From Sphingobium sp. 66-54 (GTDB taxonomy: Bacteria; Pseudomonadota; Alphaproteobacteria; Sphingomonadales; Sphingomonadaceae): a stretch of DNA of 64,000 nt. The position numbers were made by a program, and so were the translations under genes. This document shows positions 55,466-64,000 of this stretch, piece by piece. A model generated the notes under the pieces. It had not been told where the DNA came from. It saw nothing but the letters and a program-made list of their open reading frames with translations, and searched no databases. The DNA is taken from contig MKWI01000006.1 of the NCBI GenBank assembly GCA_001899715.1, forward strand, positions 558,001 to 622,000. Direction: 5' to 3'. Positions within the stretch are counted from its first letter, which is position 1. Each line of letters starts with the position of its first letter.

Positions 55466-56907
55466 CAGGCTGCCGTGCCGCCGACTGTGAGGCCGTCGAG
55501 CAGCAGGGTCGGCTGGCCGACGCCGGCCGGCACCCCCTGTCCGTTCTTGCCGCACATGCCGATGCCCTCGTCGAGCGCCATGTCGTTGCCGATGCCGACG
55601 ATGCGGGTCAGCGCGGTCGGTCCGTCGCCGATCAGCGTCGCGCCCTTGATCGGATCGCCCAGCTTGCCGTTCTCGACCTTGTAGGCCTCCGTGCAGGAGA
55701 AGACGAACTTGCCCGAGACGATGTCCACCTGCCCGCCGCCGAAGCTGCGCGCGAAAATGCCCTTCTTGACGCGCGAGAGCAGCTCTGCCGGGTCGTCGTT
55801 GCCGCTGCGCGCATAGGTATTGGTCATGCGCGGCATGGGCGCATGGGCATAGCTCTCACGCCGGCCGTTGCCGGTTGGGGCCACGCCCATCAGCCGGGCG
55901 TTCAACCGGTCCTGCATGTAGCCGCGCAGGATGCCGTCCTCGATCAGCACATTCTCCTGCGTCGGCGTGCCTTCGTCGTCGATGCTGAGCGAGCCGCGCC
56001 GCGCGTCGATGGCGCCATTGTCCACCACCGTCACGCCGGGCGCGGCGACACGCTGGCCGATCTTGCCGGTGAAGGCGCTGGTGCCCTTGCGGTTGAAGTC
56101 GCCCTCCAGCCCGTGGCCGACTGCTTCGTGCAGCAGCACGCCGGGCCAGCCGGGGCCGAGCAGCACGGTCATCTCACCGGCCGGCGCATCGACCGAGCGC
56201 AGATTGACCTCAGCCTGCTTCAGCGCCTCGTCGATGGCGCGCTGCCAGGTCGCTTCCTCGAACAGGCCGTCATAGAGATAGCGCCCGCCGATACCGAAGG
56301 TGCCCGTCTCGCGGCGACCATTCTCCTCCATGATGATCGACACGTTGAGCCGCACCAGCGGCCGCACATCGGTGGCGACGAAGCCATCCGGCCGGACGAT
56401 CTCGACCACCGACCAGCTCCCGGAGAGCGAGGCGGAGACCTGCACCACGCGCGGGTCGCGGGCGCGGGCGGCGGCGTCGATCTTGCCCATCAACTCCACC
56501 TTGTGGGCGAAGGGCACGAGGTCGAGCGGATTGGCGTCGGTATAGAGGTGCCGGTTGGTACGCTGGGGCGGGGGTGCGTGGCCCTGTTTGGCCGGGTCGA
56601 GCAGTGTCAGCGTCTCGGCCGCGCGGCGGATCGCCGCCTCGCTGATGTCGTTGGCGTGGGCGAAGCCGGTCATCTCGCCCGAGACGCCGCGCAGGCCGAA
56701 ACCCGCGTCGGTCGAATAATCCGCCGTCTTGAGCCGCCCGTCGTCGAAGCCGAACGCCTCGGTTGCGACATATTGCAGGTAAAGCTCGCCGTCCTCGCAC
56801 TCCTTGAGTGCCTGCGCCGTCAGCCGGCGCGCGTCATCGGGGTCGAGCGCCCCGTCGCGATAGAGGAAGGAACGCACGTCTGTGGTCTGGGGAGCGGTGT
56901 CTGTCAT
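55465..56907 (-). CDS. tldD: Metalloprotease TldD
   Basis: TldD subunit (480 aa) of the TldD/TldE zinc peptidase, which degrades small peptides and matures peptides such as microcin B17. The HExxxH zinc motif is in LLHEAVGHGLEGD (His260, Glu261, His264), and the third ligand Cys is in the C-terminal IGMCGKNGQGVPAGVGQPTLLLDG stretch. DUF2007 gene coupled downstream. No tldE (pmbA) in the window. Confidence 0.96.
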   Translation of the reverse strand: MTDTAPQTTDVRSFLYRDGALDPDDARRLTAQALKECEDGELYLQYVATEAFGFDDGRLKTADYSTDAGFGLRGVSGEMTGFAHANDISEAAIRRAAETLTLLDPAKQGHAPPPQRTNRHLYTDANPLDLVPFAHKVELMGKIDAAARARDPRVVQVSASLSGSWSVVEIVRPDGFVATDVRPLVRLNVSIIMEENGRRETGTFGIGGRYLYDGLFEEATWQRAIDEALKQAEVNLRSVDAPAGEMTVLLGPGWPGVLLHEAVGHGLEGDFNRKGTSAFTGKIGQRVAAPGVTVVDNGAIDARRGSLSIDDEGTPTQENVLIEDGILRGYMQDRLNARLMGVAPTGNGRRESYAHAPMPRMTNTYARSGNDDPAELLSRVKKGIFARSFGGGQVDIVSGKFVFSCTEAYKVENGKLGDPIKGATLIGDGPTALTRIVGIGNDMALDEGIGMCGKNGQGVPAGVGQPTLLLDGLTVGGTAA

Positions 56908-57015
56908 CCCGCCGATATAAGGAGGCGGGAGGCCGGCCGCAAATGCGGAAAGGGCGGGCGATCCGTCTTCAGGATGGACCGGCGTTCAATCCATGCGGTG
57001 CATAAATAGCGAATT

Positions 57016-57045
57016 GCCCCGGCTTCAGCGCTTCCATGCCGGGGC
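57016..57045 (-). terminator. Possible terminator after the zinc-finger gene
   Basis: GCCCCGGC and GCCGGGGC pair across a 14-base loop, 65 bases beyond the stop at 57110. No clear T-run on the minus strand, so weak. Confidence 0.35.
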
Positions 57046-57109
57046 GCGGCGCTCTGGAACGCGGAAAAATGCCGGGGAGACCCTTCGTGTCCGCCTCACC
57101 GGCGCGTCC

Positions 57110-57340
57110 CTAGAGGCTGGCGCCCGAGGCGATGTCCGGCCTGGTCGCGAGCGCCGGGTTGTCGGCGGGGCCGCCCTCCAGCACGAAGCGCCGGTCGCAA
57201 TAGCCGCAATCGACATAGCCATGCTCGTCGATCTCAAGAAAGACGCGCGGATGGCCAAGCGCGGCGGAGATGCCGTGGCCCGAGCCATCGCAGGCGACTC
57301 GGCGGGCGTGGACGCGGATGATCTCGGGCGGGGTCTGCAT
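57110..57340 (-). CDS. Zinc-finger domain protein (NDUFS6-like)
   Basis: Small protein of 76 aa with a CHCC-type zinc finger: CDGSGHGISAALGHPRVFLEI then GYVDCGYCDRRFVL. Alphaproteobacterial members (COG4391) are related to the zinc-binding accessory subunit NDUFS6 of complex I. Start 57340 is preferred to an upstream ATG that adds only MLTALT. Divergent from the ABC-F gene. Confidence 0.88.
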   Translation of the reverse strand: MQTPPEIIRVHARRVACDGSGHGISAALGHPRVFLEIDEHGYVDCGYCDRRFVLEGGPADNPALATRPDIASGASL

Positions 57341-57505
57341 GGTTAGCGCGGTTAGCAAAGGCGCGGCGAACGGGCAATATCCCCGATGCGGCTTTGCTTT
57401 CTCGGCCAGCCGCCCCTACATAGCCGTTTCCCTTCGCACAGGAGCACCCCGTCATGGATCAGGCACAGGACCGTCGCCCGTTCGTTCCCCTGCCCGAGAT
57501 GTTCC

Positions 57506-59092
57506 ATGCCCGCTCCCGCTCTGCTCACGCTCGACCGTATCGCCGCCGCCCGGCCTGACGGCACGGCGCTTTTCTCCGATCTCACGCTGGCTGTCGGCCG
57601 CGAGCGCATCGGCCTCGTCGGCCGTAACGGTTGCGGCAAATCGACGCTGCTCGCCATCGTCGCCGGTGAGGCGCAACCGAAGGCGGGGCATCTCCACCGT
57701 GCCGGCCGCATCGCCATGCTGCGCCAGATTCCCGTCGATGCCGCCAGCGTGGCTGAGGCGCTGGGCGTTGCGCCTGCGCTGGCCTGCCTCGACCGGCTCG
57801 ACGCCGGTACCGGTACGGCACAGGACGCCGCCGAGGCGGACTGGACCCTGCGCGAACGGCTGGCAGAGGCGCTGGAGGATGTGGGCCTCGGCCATATCGC
57901 GCTGGACCGTGCGCCCGAGTCGCTGAGCGGCGGCGAGCGGGTGCGGCTCGCTCTGGCCGCGATGCTGCTGGAGCAGCCGGAGCTGCTGCTGCTCGACGAG
58001 CCGACCAACAATCTCGATGAGGAAGGCCGCGCGGCGGTCGCCGGGCTGCTGGCGCGCTGGCCGGGTGGCGCGCTGGTCGCCAGCCACGACCGCGCGTTGC
58101 TGGAGGGGATGGACCGTATCGTCCAGCTCTCGCCGGTCGGCGTGTTGAGCGTGAGCGGCGGCTGGAGCGCGTTCGTCGCCCAGCGCGATGCCCAGCGCGC
58201 TCAGGCCGAGGACGCGCTGGACCGCAGCCGTCGCGATCTTGCCCAGCGCGCACGCGGGGCGCAGCGGCAGAGCGAGAAGAAAGCGCGGCGCGACAAGGCG
58301 GGCCGCGCCACTGCCGCCAAGGGGGGCCTGCCCCGTATCCTGCTCGGCGCGCGGGCACGGCAGGCGGAGGAAAACGGCGCGCGCGAGCGCCATAGCGCCC
58401 AGCGGCAGATGGCCGAGGCGGAAGGCGCGGTGGCCACTGCCCGCGAGCGCGTGGAGGTGCTGACGCCGCTCACCATCGCCCTGCCGCCCACCGGCCTGCC
58501 CGCCAACCGCACATTGCTGCGGCTTGATGCGGTCACGCTGGAACGGGGCGGACGGCCTCTGTTCGGCCCGCTCTCGCTGACGCTCACCGGCCCGCGCCGC
58601 ATTGCCGTCGCCGGATCCAACGGCAGCGGCAAGAGCAGCCTGCTCGCCATCATCGCCGGCACGCTGGCGCCGACCGGCGGCGCTGTGCAGCGGGCGGAGG
58701 GCGCTATTGCCCTGCTGGACCAGAGCGTCTCGCTGCTCCCGCTGGACCGCGATCTGGTCGAGACCATGCGCGCACGGCATCCCGGCATAACGGCGGGCGA
58801 AGCCCATGCGGCGCTGGCCCGCTTCGCCTTCCGCAATCGCGATGCGCTGAAGCCGGCGGGCGTGCTGAGCGGCGGTGAGCGGCTGCGCGCCGGACTGGCA
58901 ATGGTGATGGCGGGGCCGCAGCCGCCGCAGCTTCTCATCCTCGACGAACCCACCAACCATCTCGATCTCGATGCCATCGAAGTACTGGAAGAGGCGCTGC
59001 GCGGCTATGATGGCGCGCTGATCGTGGTCAGCCACGACGAGCGGTTTCTGGAGCGGATCGGCGTGGAGGAGCGCATCCGGCTCGGCGCCTGA
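57506..59092 (+). CDS. ABC-F family ATPase
   Basis: Soluble twin-ATPase protein (528 aa) of the ABC-F family, which acts on the ribosome. First NBD: Walker A GLVGRNGCGKSTLL (about 36-49), signature LSGGERVRLALA and Walker B LLLLDEPTNNLD. Then a charged linker (about 230-300, RRDLAQRARGAQRQSEKKARRDK), and second NBD with VAGSNGSGKSSLL, LSGGERLRAGLA and LLILDEPTNHLDLDAIE. Shorter than EttA/Uup types, with no Arm insertion evident. Start 57506 is the ATG just before the conserved LLTLDRIAA. Confidence 0.93.
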   Translation: MPAPALLTLDRIAAARPDGTALFSDLTLAVGRERIGLVGRNGCGKSTLLAIVAGEAQPKAGHLHRAGRIAMLRQIPVDAASVAEALGVAPALACLDRLDAGTGTAQDAAEADWTLRERLAEALEDVGLGHIALDRAPESLSGGERVRLALAAMLLEQPELLLLDEPTNNLDEEGRAAVAGLLARWPGGALVASHDRALLEGMDRIVQLSPVGVLSVSGGWSAFVAQRDAQRAQAEDALDRSRRDLAQRARGAQRQSEKKARRDKAGRATAAKGGLPRILLGARARQAEENGARERHSAQRQMAEAEGAVATARERVEVLTPLTIALPPTGLPANRTLLRLDAVTLERGGRPLFGPLSLTLTGPRRIAVAGSNGSGKSSLLAIIAGTLAPTGGAVQRAEGAIALLDQSVSLLPLDRDLVETMRARHPGITAGEAHAALARFAFRNRDALKPAGVLSGGERLRAGLAMVMAGPQPPQLLILDEPTNHLDLDAIEVLEEALRGYDGALIVVSHDERFLERIGVEERIRLGA

Positions 59093-59288
59093 CGCGGGAT
59101 CGCGGTTGCCGCTCCTCAGGACAGAGGGGGTGGACAAGCGCGCCATCCGCTCGCAAGGGTAAGGGGCTGCCGGACGGACCTGATATGAGGGGCGTGGTCT
59201 CCGCCTTCCCCGGCTTTTGAGAGAGGATGACCATGAACGAGGAGCATGCTTTCGTGGCCCGGCGGCGGCCGACCGGGAGCGCGCACTG

Positions 59289-60446
59289 ATGGCCTGGCCC
59301 CACGGGTTCGATGACCTGCGCGCCGCGGCCCGGCGCCGCGTGCCGCGCTTCCTGTTCGATTATGTCGATGGCGGAAGCTTCTCGGAGGGCACGCTGGCGC
59401 GCAACGTTGCCGCCGTGCACGCCGTGGCGCTGCGCCAGCGCGTGCTCAACGATGTCTCGCAGTCCGATCTCTCGACCAGCCTTTTCGGCCAGAGGCTCGC
59501 CATGCCGCTATTGCTGGCGCCGGTCGGCATGGCCGGCATGCTGCGCCGGCGCGGCGAGATCCAGGCGGTGCGCGCGGCGGAGGCGAGCGGCGTGCCGATG
59601 GTCATGTCCACCGTCGCGCTCTGCTCGGTGGACGAGGTGATGGCAGCGACCGGCATCCCCTTCTGGTTCCAGCTTTATGTCGCCAAGGATCGCGGCTTCG
59701 TCATGGACCTGCTGGCGCGGGTGAAGGCGCTCGGCTGCCCGGTGCTGTTCATGACGGTCGACCTGCCGATGCCCGGACCCCGCTGGCGCGATCAGCGCTC
59801 CGGCCTCTCCGGCCCGCCCGGCCTGCTTGGCCAGTGGCGGCGCTGGTCGCAGGTGCTGGCGCATCCGCGCTGGGCGCTGGACGTGGGGCTCGGCGGCCGC
59901 CCGCACACGCTCGGCAACCTCGCGCCGATCATGAAGGGCAATGTCCGTCTCAACGATTTCCTGAGCTGGAGCGGGCGCAATTTCGATCCGTCGGTGACAT
60001 GGAAGGATCTGGAGTTCATCCGCAGCCATTGGGATGGGCCGCTGGTGCTCAAGGGCATCATGGACCCGGAGGACGCCCGCCGCGTGGCGGATATCGGCGC
60101 GGACGGGCTGGTCGTCTCCAACCATGGCGGCCGCCAGCTCGATGGCATGGTCGGTACGGCGGACGCATTGCCGGCCATCGCGCAGGCGGTGGGCGATCGG
60201 CTCACCGTGCTCGCCGATGGCGGCGTCCGCAATGGCCTCGACGTGCTGCGCATGCTGGCGCTGGGCGCGAAAGGCGTGATGATCGGCCGTGCCTGGGCCT
60301 ATGCACTGGCGGCCGGCGGCGAGGAAGGGGTGCGGCGCATGCTCGCCCAATTCGCGCTGGAGCTGCGCTCCGGCCTCGCGCTCACCGGCTGCGACGGCAT
60401 CGCCGATGTGGGGCCGCATATTCTGGTGCGTCCGCCGCAGGGGTGA
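59289..60446 (+). CDS. FMN-dependent alpha-hydroxy-acid oxidase (lactate dehydrogenase-like)
   Basis: Enzyme of 385 aa oxidising L-2-hydroxy acids (L-lactate, mandelate or glycolate type). FLFDYVDGGSFSEGTLARN gives the start of the barrel; the FMN site is at LLLAPVGMAGM; VLKGIMDPEDA has the catalytic Lys; VSNHGGRQLDG holds catalytic His and Arg, and LADGGVRNGLDVLRMLALGAKGVMIGR binds the FMN phosphate. The membrane loop (about 185-220, DQRSGLSGPPGLLGQW) suggests an LldD-like membrane-bound form. Substrate not certain. Confidence 0.93.
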   Translation: MAWPHGFDDLRAAARRRVPRFLFDYVDGGSFSEGTLARNVAAVHAVALRQRVLNDVSQSDLSTSLFGQRLAMPLLLAPVGMAGMLRRRGEIQAVRAAEASGVPMVMSTVALCSVDEVMAATGIPFWFQLYVAKDRGFVMDLLARVKALGCPVLFMTVDLPMPGPRWRDQRSGLSGPPGLLGQWRRWSQVLAHPRWALDVGLGGRPHTLGNLAPIMKGNVRLNDFLSWSGRNFDPSVTWKDLEFIRSHWDGPLVLKGIMDPEDARRVADIGADGLVVSNHGGRQLDGMVGTADALPAIAQAVGDRLTVLADGGVRNGLDVLRMLALGAKGVMIGRAWAYALAAGGEEGVRRMLAQFALELRSGLALTGCDGIADVGPHILVRPPQG

Positions 60447-60479
60447 TCGGCGAGGATCGTCATAACGGTGCGGCCCGGC

Positions 60480-60561
60480 ATGTGCTCCTGCGCAGGCAGG
60501 AGTCCCAGTGCGGCAAGGCACTGCGGCTGGCCCCTGGACTCCTGCCTGCGCAGGAGCACAT
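60480..60561. repeat. Palindromic intergenic repeat, CTCCTGC family (copy 2)
   Basis: Two perfect 26-base inverted arms (60480-60505 and 60536-60561), each containing GTGCTCCTGCGCAGGCAGGA or its complement, around a 30-base spacer. Same family as 29031-29107 and 54087-54105. Lies between the convergent oxidase and merC genes. A diverged CGTTCGCGTCGCGCAAGGTC word at about 60620 resembles another sphingomonad repeat. Confidence 0.88.
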
Positions 60562-60722
60562 GGCAGCTTCAGACGAGCGGATTGAGCGGAGCGCCGGAAA
60601 GCGGCAGCCCGCCCTTTCCGTTCGCGTCGCGCAAGGTCGAGACACCCCATGCCCGACGCGGCGTCATAAATCCCCGCCACGGCGCCCGGAACGCGCCGGA
60701 GCCGGCTTACCCCGCTCGCACG

Positions 60723-61097
60723 TTACCAATAAGCGCGGCGGTTGAGTTCGTGACCGAAGGCGAGCAGCAGCACGCCCAGCACCGAGTAAGCGATTTCGCC
60801 GGGGGCACCGTGCGGCAGGCTGAGCGCGCCCGCCATGATGCCGAGCCCCAGCGCACCCACCGCGACCGGCAGCAGCATGCCGTGCTTGCGCGCGCCGTTG
60901 CCGAGCGCCAGCCCGCCGAGCAGGATCGCGAGGACGAGGCCGCCTTCATGGATGATCGGCGCTTCGAGCAGCCCCGCGAAGGAGGAGAGCAGGCCGACCG
61001 CGACCGCTGTCGCCAGACAATGCAGCGCGCACAGGCCGGAGAGGCCGATGGCCCATCCATCGAGATGCGTGAAGCGGGAGGCAGTCAGAGTCGGCAT
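60723..61097 (-). CDS. MerC-domain membrane protein
   Basis: Four-helix inner-membrane protein of 124 aa of the MerC family. The first helix holds GLSGLCALHCLATAVAVGLLSS, with the Cys/His pair that binds metal in MerC; an IIHEGGLVLAILLGG helix and a final LLLAFGHELNRRAYW follow. Despite the name, chromosomal members often serve zinc or other metal homeostasis. Start 61097 is preferred; an in-frame ATG at 61121 sits inside a palindrome without a ribosome site. Confidence 0.82.
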   Translation of the reverse strand: MPTLTASRFTHLDGWAIGLSGLCALHCLATAVAVGLLSSFAGLLEAPIIHEGGLVLAILLGGLALGNGARKHGMLLPVAVGALGLGIMAGALSLPHGAPGEIAYSVLGVLLLAFGHELNRRAYW

Positions 61098-61106
61098 TGC
61101 GAAAGC

Positions 61107-61150
61107 GTCTCTACGCCTCATCGCATGAGGTTACAACATATCATTTGAAT
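61107..61150 (-). promoter_or_regulatory. Palindrome and AT-rich region upstream of merC
   Basis: CCTCAT-CGC-ATGAGG forms a perfect 6-bp palindrome at about 61110-61124, next to the AT-rich stretch TTACAACATATCATTTGAATG, which probably holds the promoter. The minus-strand GATATGTTGTAAC is faintly like a Zur/Fur-type site. Possible metal-responsive operator; weak evidence. Confidence 0.35.
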
Positions 61151-61385
61151 GAACGGACCCGATGCGCGAGATCGGATCGGTTGCAGAGCCGACTGCGATT
61201 CGCCGATGCCGTGGGACGGCCTTGGAGGCATTGAATGAGGGGCGTGCGAAAGGACGGCGGCCGCCTTTATGCCATGGACGCGCGCTCCTGGAATCGCGTT
61301 GCCCCACGCACTACCGAACTCCCACAGCCGACCCCCGGCGCCATCCGGCTTGCCTCCCCCGCCACTTGGGGGCATGGACGCGGCC

Positions 61386-62444
61386 ATGACCGAGCAGGCG
61401 CAGATTCTCCCCCACGGCGCGGCGGCGGGCGATGCCACCGCACGGCCGGCGGCGCTGGCCCGCTGGCTGTTCGCTATTGCCGGCCTCATCGTGCTGATGA
61501 TCGTGGTCGGCGGCGTCACCCGCCTCACCGAGTCGGGGCTGTCGATCACCCAGTGGAAGCCCGTCACCGGCACGCTGCCGCCGCTTAGCGAGGCGGATTG
61601 GCAGGCCGAGTTCGATGCCTACCGCCATAGCTCGCAATATGTGCTGATGAACCAGGGCATGACACTGGCGGCGTTCAAGCACATCTTCTTCTGGGAATAT
61701 GTCCACCGGCTGCTCGGGCGGCTGATCGGCCTTGCCTATGCCGCGCCGCTGGTCTGGTTCGCGCTGCGCCGGGCGGTGCCGCGCGGTTTCGGCCCGCGCC
61801 TCGTCGTCCTGCTGCTGCTGGGCGGCGCACAGGGCGGGGTAGGTTGGCTCATGGTCAAGAGCGGCCTCACCGATCGGGTGAATGTCGAGCCGGCGATGCT
61901 CGCCGCGCATCTCGGCATGGCGCTCATCCTGCTCGCGGCGGTGTTGTGGACGGCCTGCGATTTCGCGCGGCTCGCCGGCGCACCCGCTGCCGGCAAGGCG
62001 CGCCTGCCCATCGCCGGTCTCGTGGTGACGCTGCTGCTGTTCCTCCAGCTCATGCTCGGTGCGCTGACCGCGGGCCTGCGTGCCGGCTATGTCGCCAACA
62101 CCTGGCCGCTGATGAACGAGCGGTTCGTGCCGGACGGCATCCAGTGGTTCGGCTCGCTGTGGCTCACGCTCACCAGCGATCCGTTCCTCGTCCATTTCCT
62201 GCACCGCTGGTGGGCGTGGATCGCCGCGCTGGCCATCATCTGGATGGCGGGCGCGCTCCACCGCGCCGGTGTCGCCCGCTGGGCATGGGTGCTGCTCGCC
62301 ATCACCGGCACGCAGATTCTGCTCGGTATCGTCACGGTACTGACCGGCGTGAATATCACCATCGCGGTGTTGCACCAGTTCGTCGGCGCGCTGCTGTTCG
62401 GCGCGGTGGTAATCGGCGCGCACCGGCTCGGCGTGGCGCGGTGA
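61386..62444 (+). CDS. ctaA: Haem A synthase
   Basis: Inner-membrane enzyme (352 aa, eight helices) that converts haem O to haem A for cytochrome oxidase; alphaproteobacterial CtaA/COX15 type. VVGGVTRLTESGLSITQWKPVTGTLPPL is the family signature (residues about 41-68). Haem-ligand His are in FWEYVHRLLGRLIGL, LAAHLGMALI, FLHRWWAWIAAL and VLHQFVGALLF. ATG 61386 or 61374 could both serve. The cutA gene overlaps its stop. Confidence 0.95.
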   Translation: MTEQAQILPHGAAAGDATARPAALARWLFAIAGLIVLMIVVGGVTRLTESGLSITQWKPVTGTLPPLSEADWQAEFDAYRHSSQYVLMNQGMTLAAFKHIFFWEYVHRLLGRLIGLAYAAPLVWFALRRAVPRGFGPRLVVLLLLGGAQGGVGWLMVKSGLTDRVNVEPAMLAAHLGMALILLAAVLWTACDFARLAGAPAAGKARLPIAGLVVTLLLFLQLMLGALTAGLRAGYVANTWPLMNERFVPDGIQWFGSLWLTLTSDPFLVHFLHRWWAWIAALAIIWMAGALHRAGVARWAWVLLAITGTQILLGIVTVLTGVNITIAVLHQFVGALLFGAVVIGAHRLGVAR

Positions 62445-62764
62445 GCGAGATTGCGCTGGTCTATGTGCTCTACGGCACACGACCGGCGGCGGAGGCGGCG
62501 GCGCGCACCATGGTCAATCGGCGCCTCGCCGCTTGTGCCAATGTCTTTGCGCAAGGCGAGTCGCTTTATCATTGGAACGGTGCGCTGGAGGCGGCATCCG
62601 AGGTGGCGGTGCTGTTCAAGACCGCGCCCGCGCGCCGCGATGCGCTGACGGCGGCGCTGGAGCGCGATCATGCTTACGATCTACCTGCCATCCTGAGCTG
62701 GACCGCCACGACGACCCCGGATTATGCCGCGTGGGTCGCGCGCGAAACCGCCGGTCAAGCCTGA
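62441..62764 (+). CDS. cutA: Divalent-cation tolerance protein CutA
   Basis: Trimeric CutA1-family protein of 107 aa. Begins with GTG at 62441, overlapping the ctaA stop by 4 bases (GTGA). The family residues are present: [32 protein letters not shown] with the conserved Cys, [21 protein letters not shown] and [11 protein letters not shown]. CutA is linked to copper and other metal tolerance; its position behind ctaA could relate to oxidase copper supply, by inference. The reading frame runs open far upstream, hiding the true start. Confidence 0.92.
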   Translation: MSEIALVYVLYGTRPAAEAAARTMVNRRLAACANVFAQGESLYHWNGALEAASEVAVLFKTAPARRDALTAALERDHAYDLPAILSWTATTTPDYAAWVARETAGQA

Positions 62765-62906
62765 TCGGGTATTCCAATACCCGTCAGCAAAGGCGCGGTT
62801 GAGCTTGACTTTTCAGCCCCGATCCGTCAGGAGCGCCGCCACCGGCGGTTTCCCGCGCGCTCATCCGCGCGGTGCCGCCATCGTTCTTTTCTGGAGGCAA
62901 GAGGCC

Positions 62907-63386
62907 ATGAAGGCGCTCATGAAGACGACCAAGCCGGCGACCCCGGCAACGGTCGAGAAGAAGTGGCTCATTGTCGACGCGGAAGGGCTGGTCGTCGGCC
63001 GTGCCGCCACGATCATCGCCAATGTCCTGCGCGGTAAGCACAAGCCGAGCTTCACCCCTCACGTCGATTGCGGTGACAATGTCATCGTCATCAACGCGGA
63101 CAAGGTGAAATTCACCGGCAAGAAGCTGGCCGACAAGGTCTATTACAGGCACACCGGCTATGCCGGCGGCATCAAGGGCGTCACGGCGGAAAAGGTGCTG
63201 GAAGGCCGCTTCCCCGAGCGCGTGCTGGAGAAGGCCATCGAGCGGATGATCCCGCGCGGCCCGCTCGGCCGCCAGCAGATGCGCAACCTGCGCGTTTTCG
63301 CCGGCTCCGAGCATCCGCACGAAGCCCAGAACCCCGAAGTGCTCGATATCGCGGCGATGAACCGCAAGAACAAGGTTGGTGCCTGA
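62907..63386 (+). CDS. rplM: 50S ribosomal protein L13
   Basis: Large-subunit ribosomal protein, 159 aa. [56 protein letters not shown] and [12 protein letters not shown] are the L13 signature parts. Start 62907 follows GGAGG at about 62893; an ATG four codons on is possible. The rpsI start overlaps its stop (TGATG). Confidence 0.98.
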   Translation: MKALMKTTKPATPATVEKKWLIVDAEGLVVGRAATIIANVLRGKHKPSFTPHVDCGDNVIVINADKVKFTGKKLADKVYYRHTGYAGGIKGVTAEKVLEGRFPERVLEKAIERMIPRGPLGRQQMRNLRVFAGSEHPHEAQNPEVLDIAAMNRKNKVGA

Positions 63387-63898
63387 TGTCCGATACCGTC
63401 AACTCGCTGTCCGATCTGCAGGACCTCGCCCAGGGCGGTGCCGTTGCCGCCGACGCCACGCCGGAAGCGCCCGTCGTCACCGCGCCGCTGCGCCAGCAGG
63501 AGCTGGACAAGCAGGGCCGCGCCTACGCCACCGGCCGCCGCAAGGATGCCGTCGCCCGCGTGTGGGTGAAGCCCGGCACCGGCAAGATCACGGTCAACGG
63601 CCGCGATCAGGAAACCTATTTCGCCCGCCCCACGCTGCGTCTCGTCATCAACCAGCCGTTCACGATCACCGAGCGGACCGGGCAGTATGACGTGGTCTGC
63701 ACGGTCAAGGGCGGCGGCCTCTCGGGTCAGGCCGGCGCCGTCAAGCACGGCATCGCGCAGGCGCTGACCAAGTACGAGCCGGCACTGCGCTCGGCGGTCA
63801 AGGCCGAGGGTTTCCTCACCCGCGACTCGCGCGTCGTCGAGCGCAAGAAGTACGGCCGCGCCAAGGCTCGCCGCAGCTTCCAGTTCTCGAAGCGCTAG
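63386..63898 (+). CDS. rpsI: 30S ribosomal protein S9
   Basis: Small-subunit ribosomal protein of 170 aa. The S9 core begins at about residue 42 ([29 protein letters not shown]) and ends with the invariant RRSFQFSKR tail that reaches the P site. The 40-residue acidic N-terminal extension is usual in sphingomonads. Co-translated with rplM by a 1-base overlap; a terminator follows. Confidence 0.98.
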   Translation: MSDTVNSLSDLQDLAQGGAVAADATPEAPVVTAPLRQQELDKQGRAYATGRRKDAVARVWVKPGTGKITVNGRDQETYFARPTLRLVINQPFTITERTGQYDVVCTVKGGGLSGQAGAVKHGIAQALTKYEPALRSAVKAEGFLTRDSRVVERKKYGRAKARRSFQFSKR

Positions 63899-63927
63899 GA
63901 ACAAGCTTCTTTGGAATGCAGGAAAAG

Positions 63928-63952
63928 CGGGGCGGAAACGCCCCGTTTTTTA
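63928..63952 (+). terminator. Rho-independent terminator of rplM-rpsI
   Basis: CGGGGCG and CGCCCCG pair across a GAAA tetraloop, followed by six or more T. It lies 30 bases after the rpsI stop. Confidence 0.95.
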
Positions 63953-64000
63953 TGCCGCGGGCCGTGCTGCCTGTCGCGAGCGGGGTGGCGGGCGGCTCCT

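Noticed and set aside
61844-62440. Upstream extension of the cutA frame
   Set aside because: It is the alternate frame of ctaA; CutA homology begins exactly at the GTG at 62441.

Overview
The window is GC-rich bacterial chromosome, most likely from an alphaproteobacterium of the Sphingomonadales. Pointers are a PEPxxWA-CTERM protein, a split F1-ATPase operon with a short (84-residue) epsilon subunit, a hisB-hisH-hisA-hisF-hisE run, SspB, QueH, and several families of intergenic palindromes of a kind common in sphingomonads. The genus is inference; no rRNA or tRNA gene was seen.

Bases 1-16350 look like a metal/oxyanion resistance island. It holds a heavy-metal RND pump (cut by the left edge), a DUF190 protein, a SRPBCC protein, a P1B-type ATPase with a non-canonical membrane metal site, a VIT-family transporter behind a strongly structured leader, a YqaA/DedA-like protein, an intact histidinol dehydrogenase, a DUF2271-DUF4198 pair, a czcA remnant, a nickel/cobalt exporter with a cysteine-less RcnR/CsoR-type repressor, and a convergent chrB-chrA-DUF1259-YncE-like operon.

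Bases 16797-26312 hold a conserved secreted protein of unknown function, queH, a glycosyltransferase and, on the minus strand, the most interesting locus: a five-gene operon (24896 to 20107) coding for an N/S/T/D-rich repeat protein, a small secreted protein, a periplasmic C39 peptidase-like protein, a GG-leader protein and a coiled-coil plus beta-barrel outer-membrane protein. A LuxR-type regulator lies upstream. The layout resembles the Pseudomonas Fap functional-amyloid system, with FapD-like and FapF-like proteins. Three of the proteins share a C-terminal NTG(N)-type module and two carry a bacteriocin-like leader motif.

Bases 26616-46132 are mostly core chromosome: cytochrome b561-YceI fusion, glutathionyl-hydroquinone reductase, SspB, the histidine genes, HIT protein, amino-acid permease, PEP-CTERM protein, Ada-type alkylation repair, a membrane-anchored trypsin-like protease, and the atpHAGDC operon, which has a LysE-family exporter gene inserted between atpA and atpG.

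Bases 46214-52297 are a less GC-rich surface-polysaccharide cluster: two GT2 glycosyltransferases, GtrA, a methyltransferase, a 2OG-Fe oxygenase and a GT-C-like membrane protein. The remainder (52500-63898) has a lone cpaF, a PPOX-DUF924 fusion, DUF2007-tldD, a small zinc-finger protein, an ABC-F ATPase, an alpha-hydroxy-acid oxidase, MerC, ctaA-cutA, and rplM-rpsI with a clear terminator.
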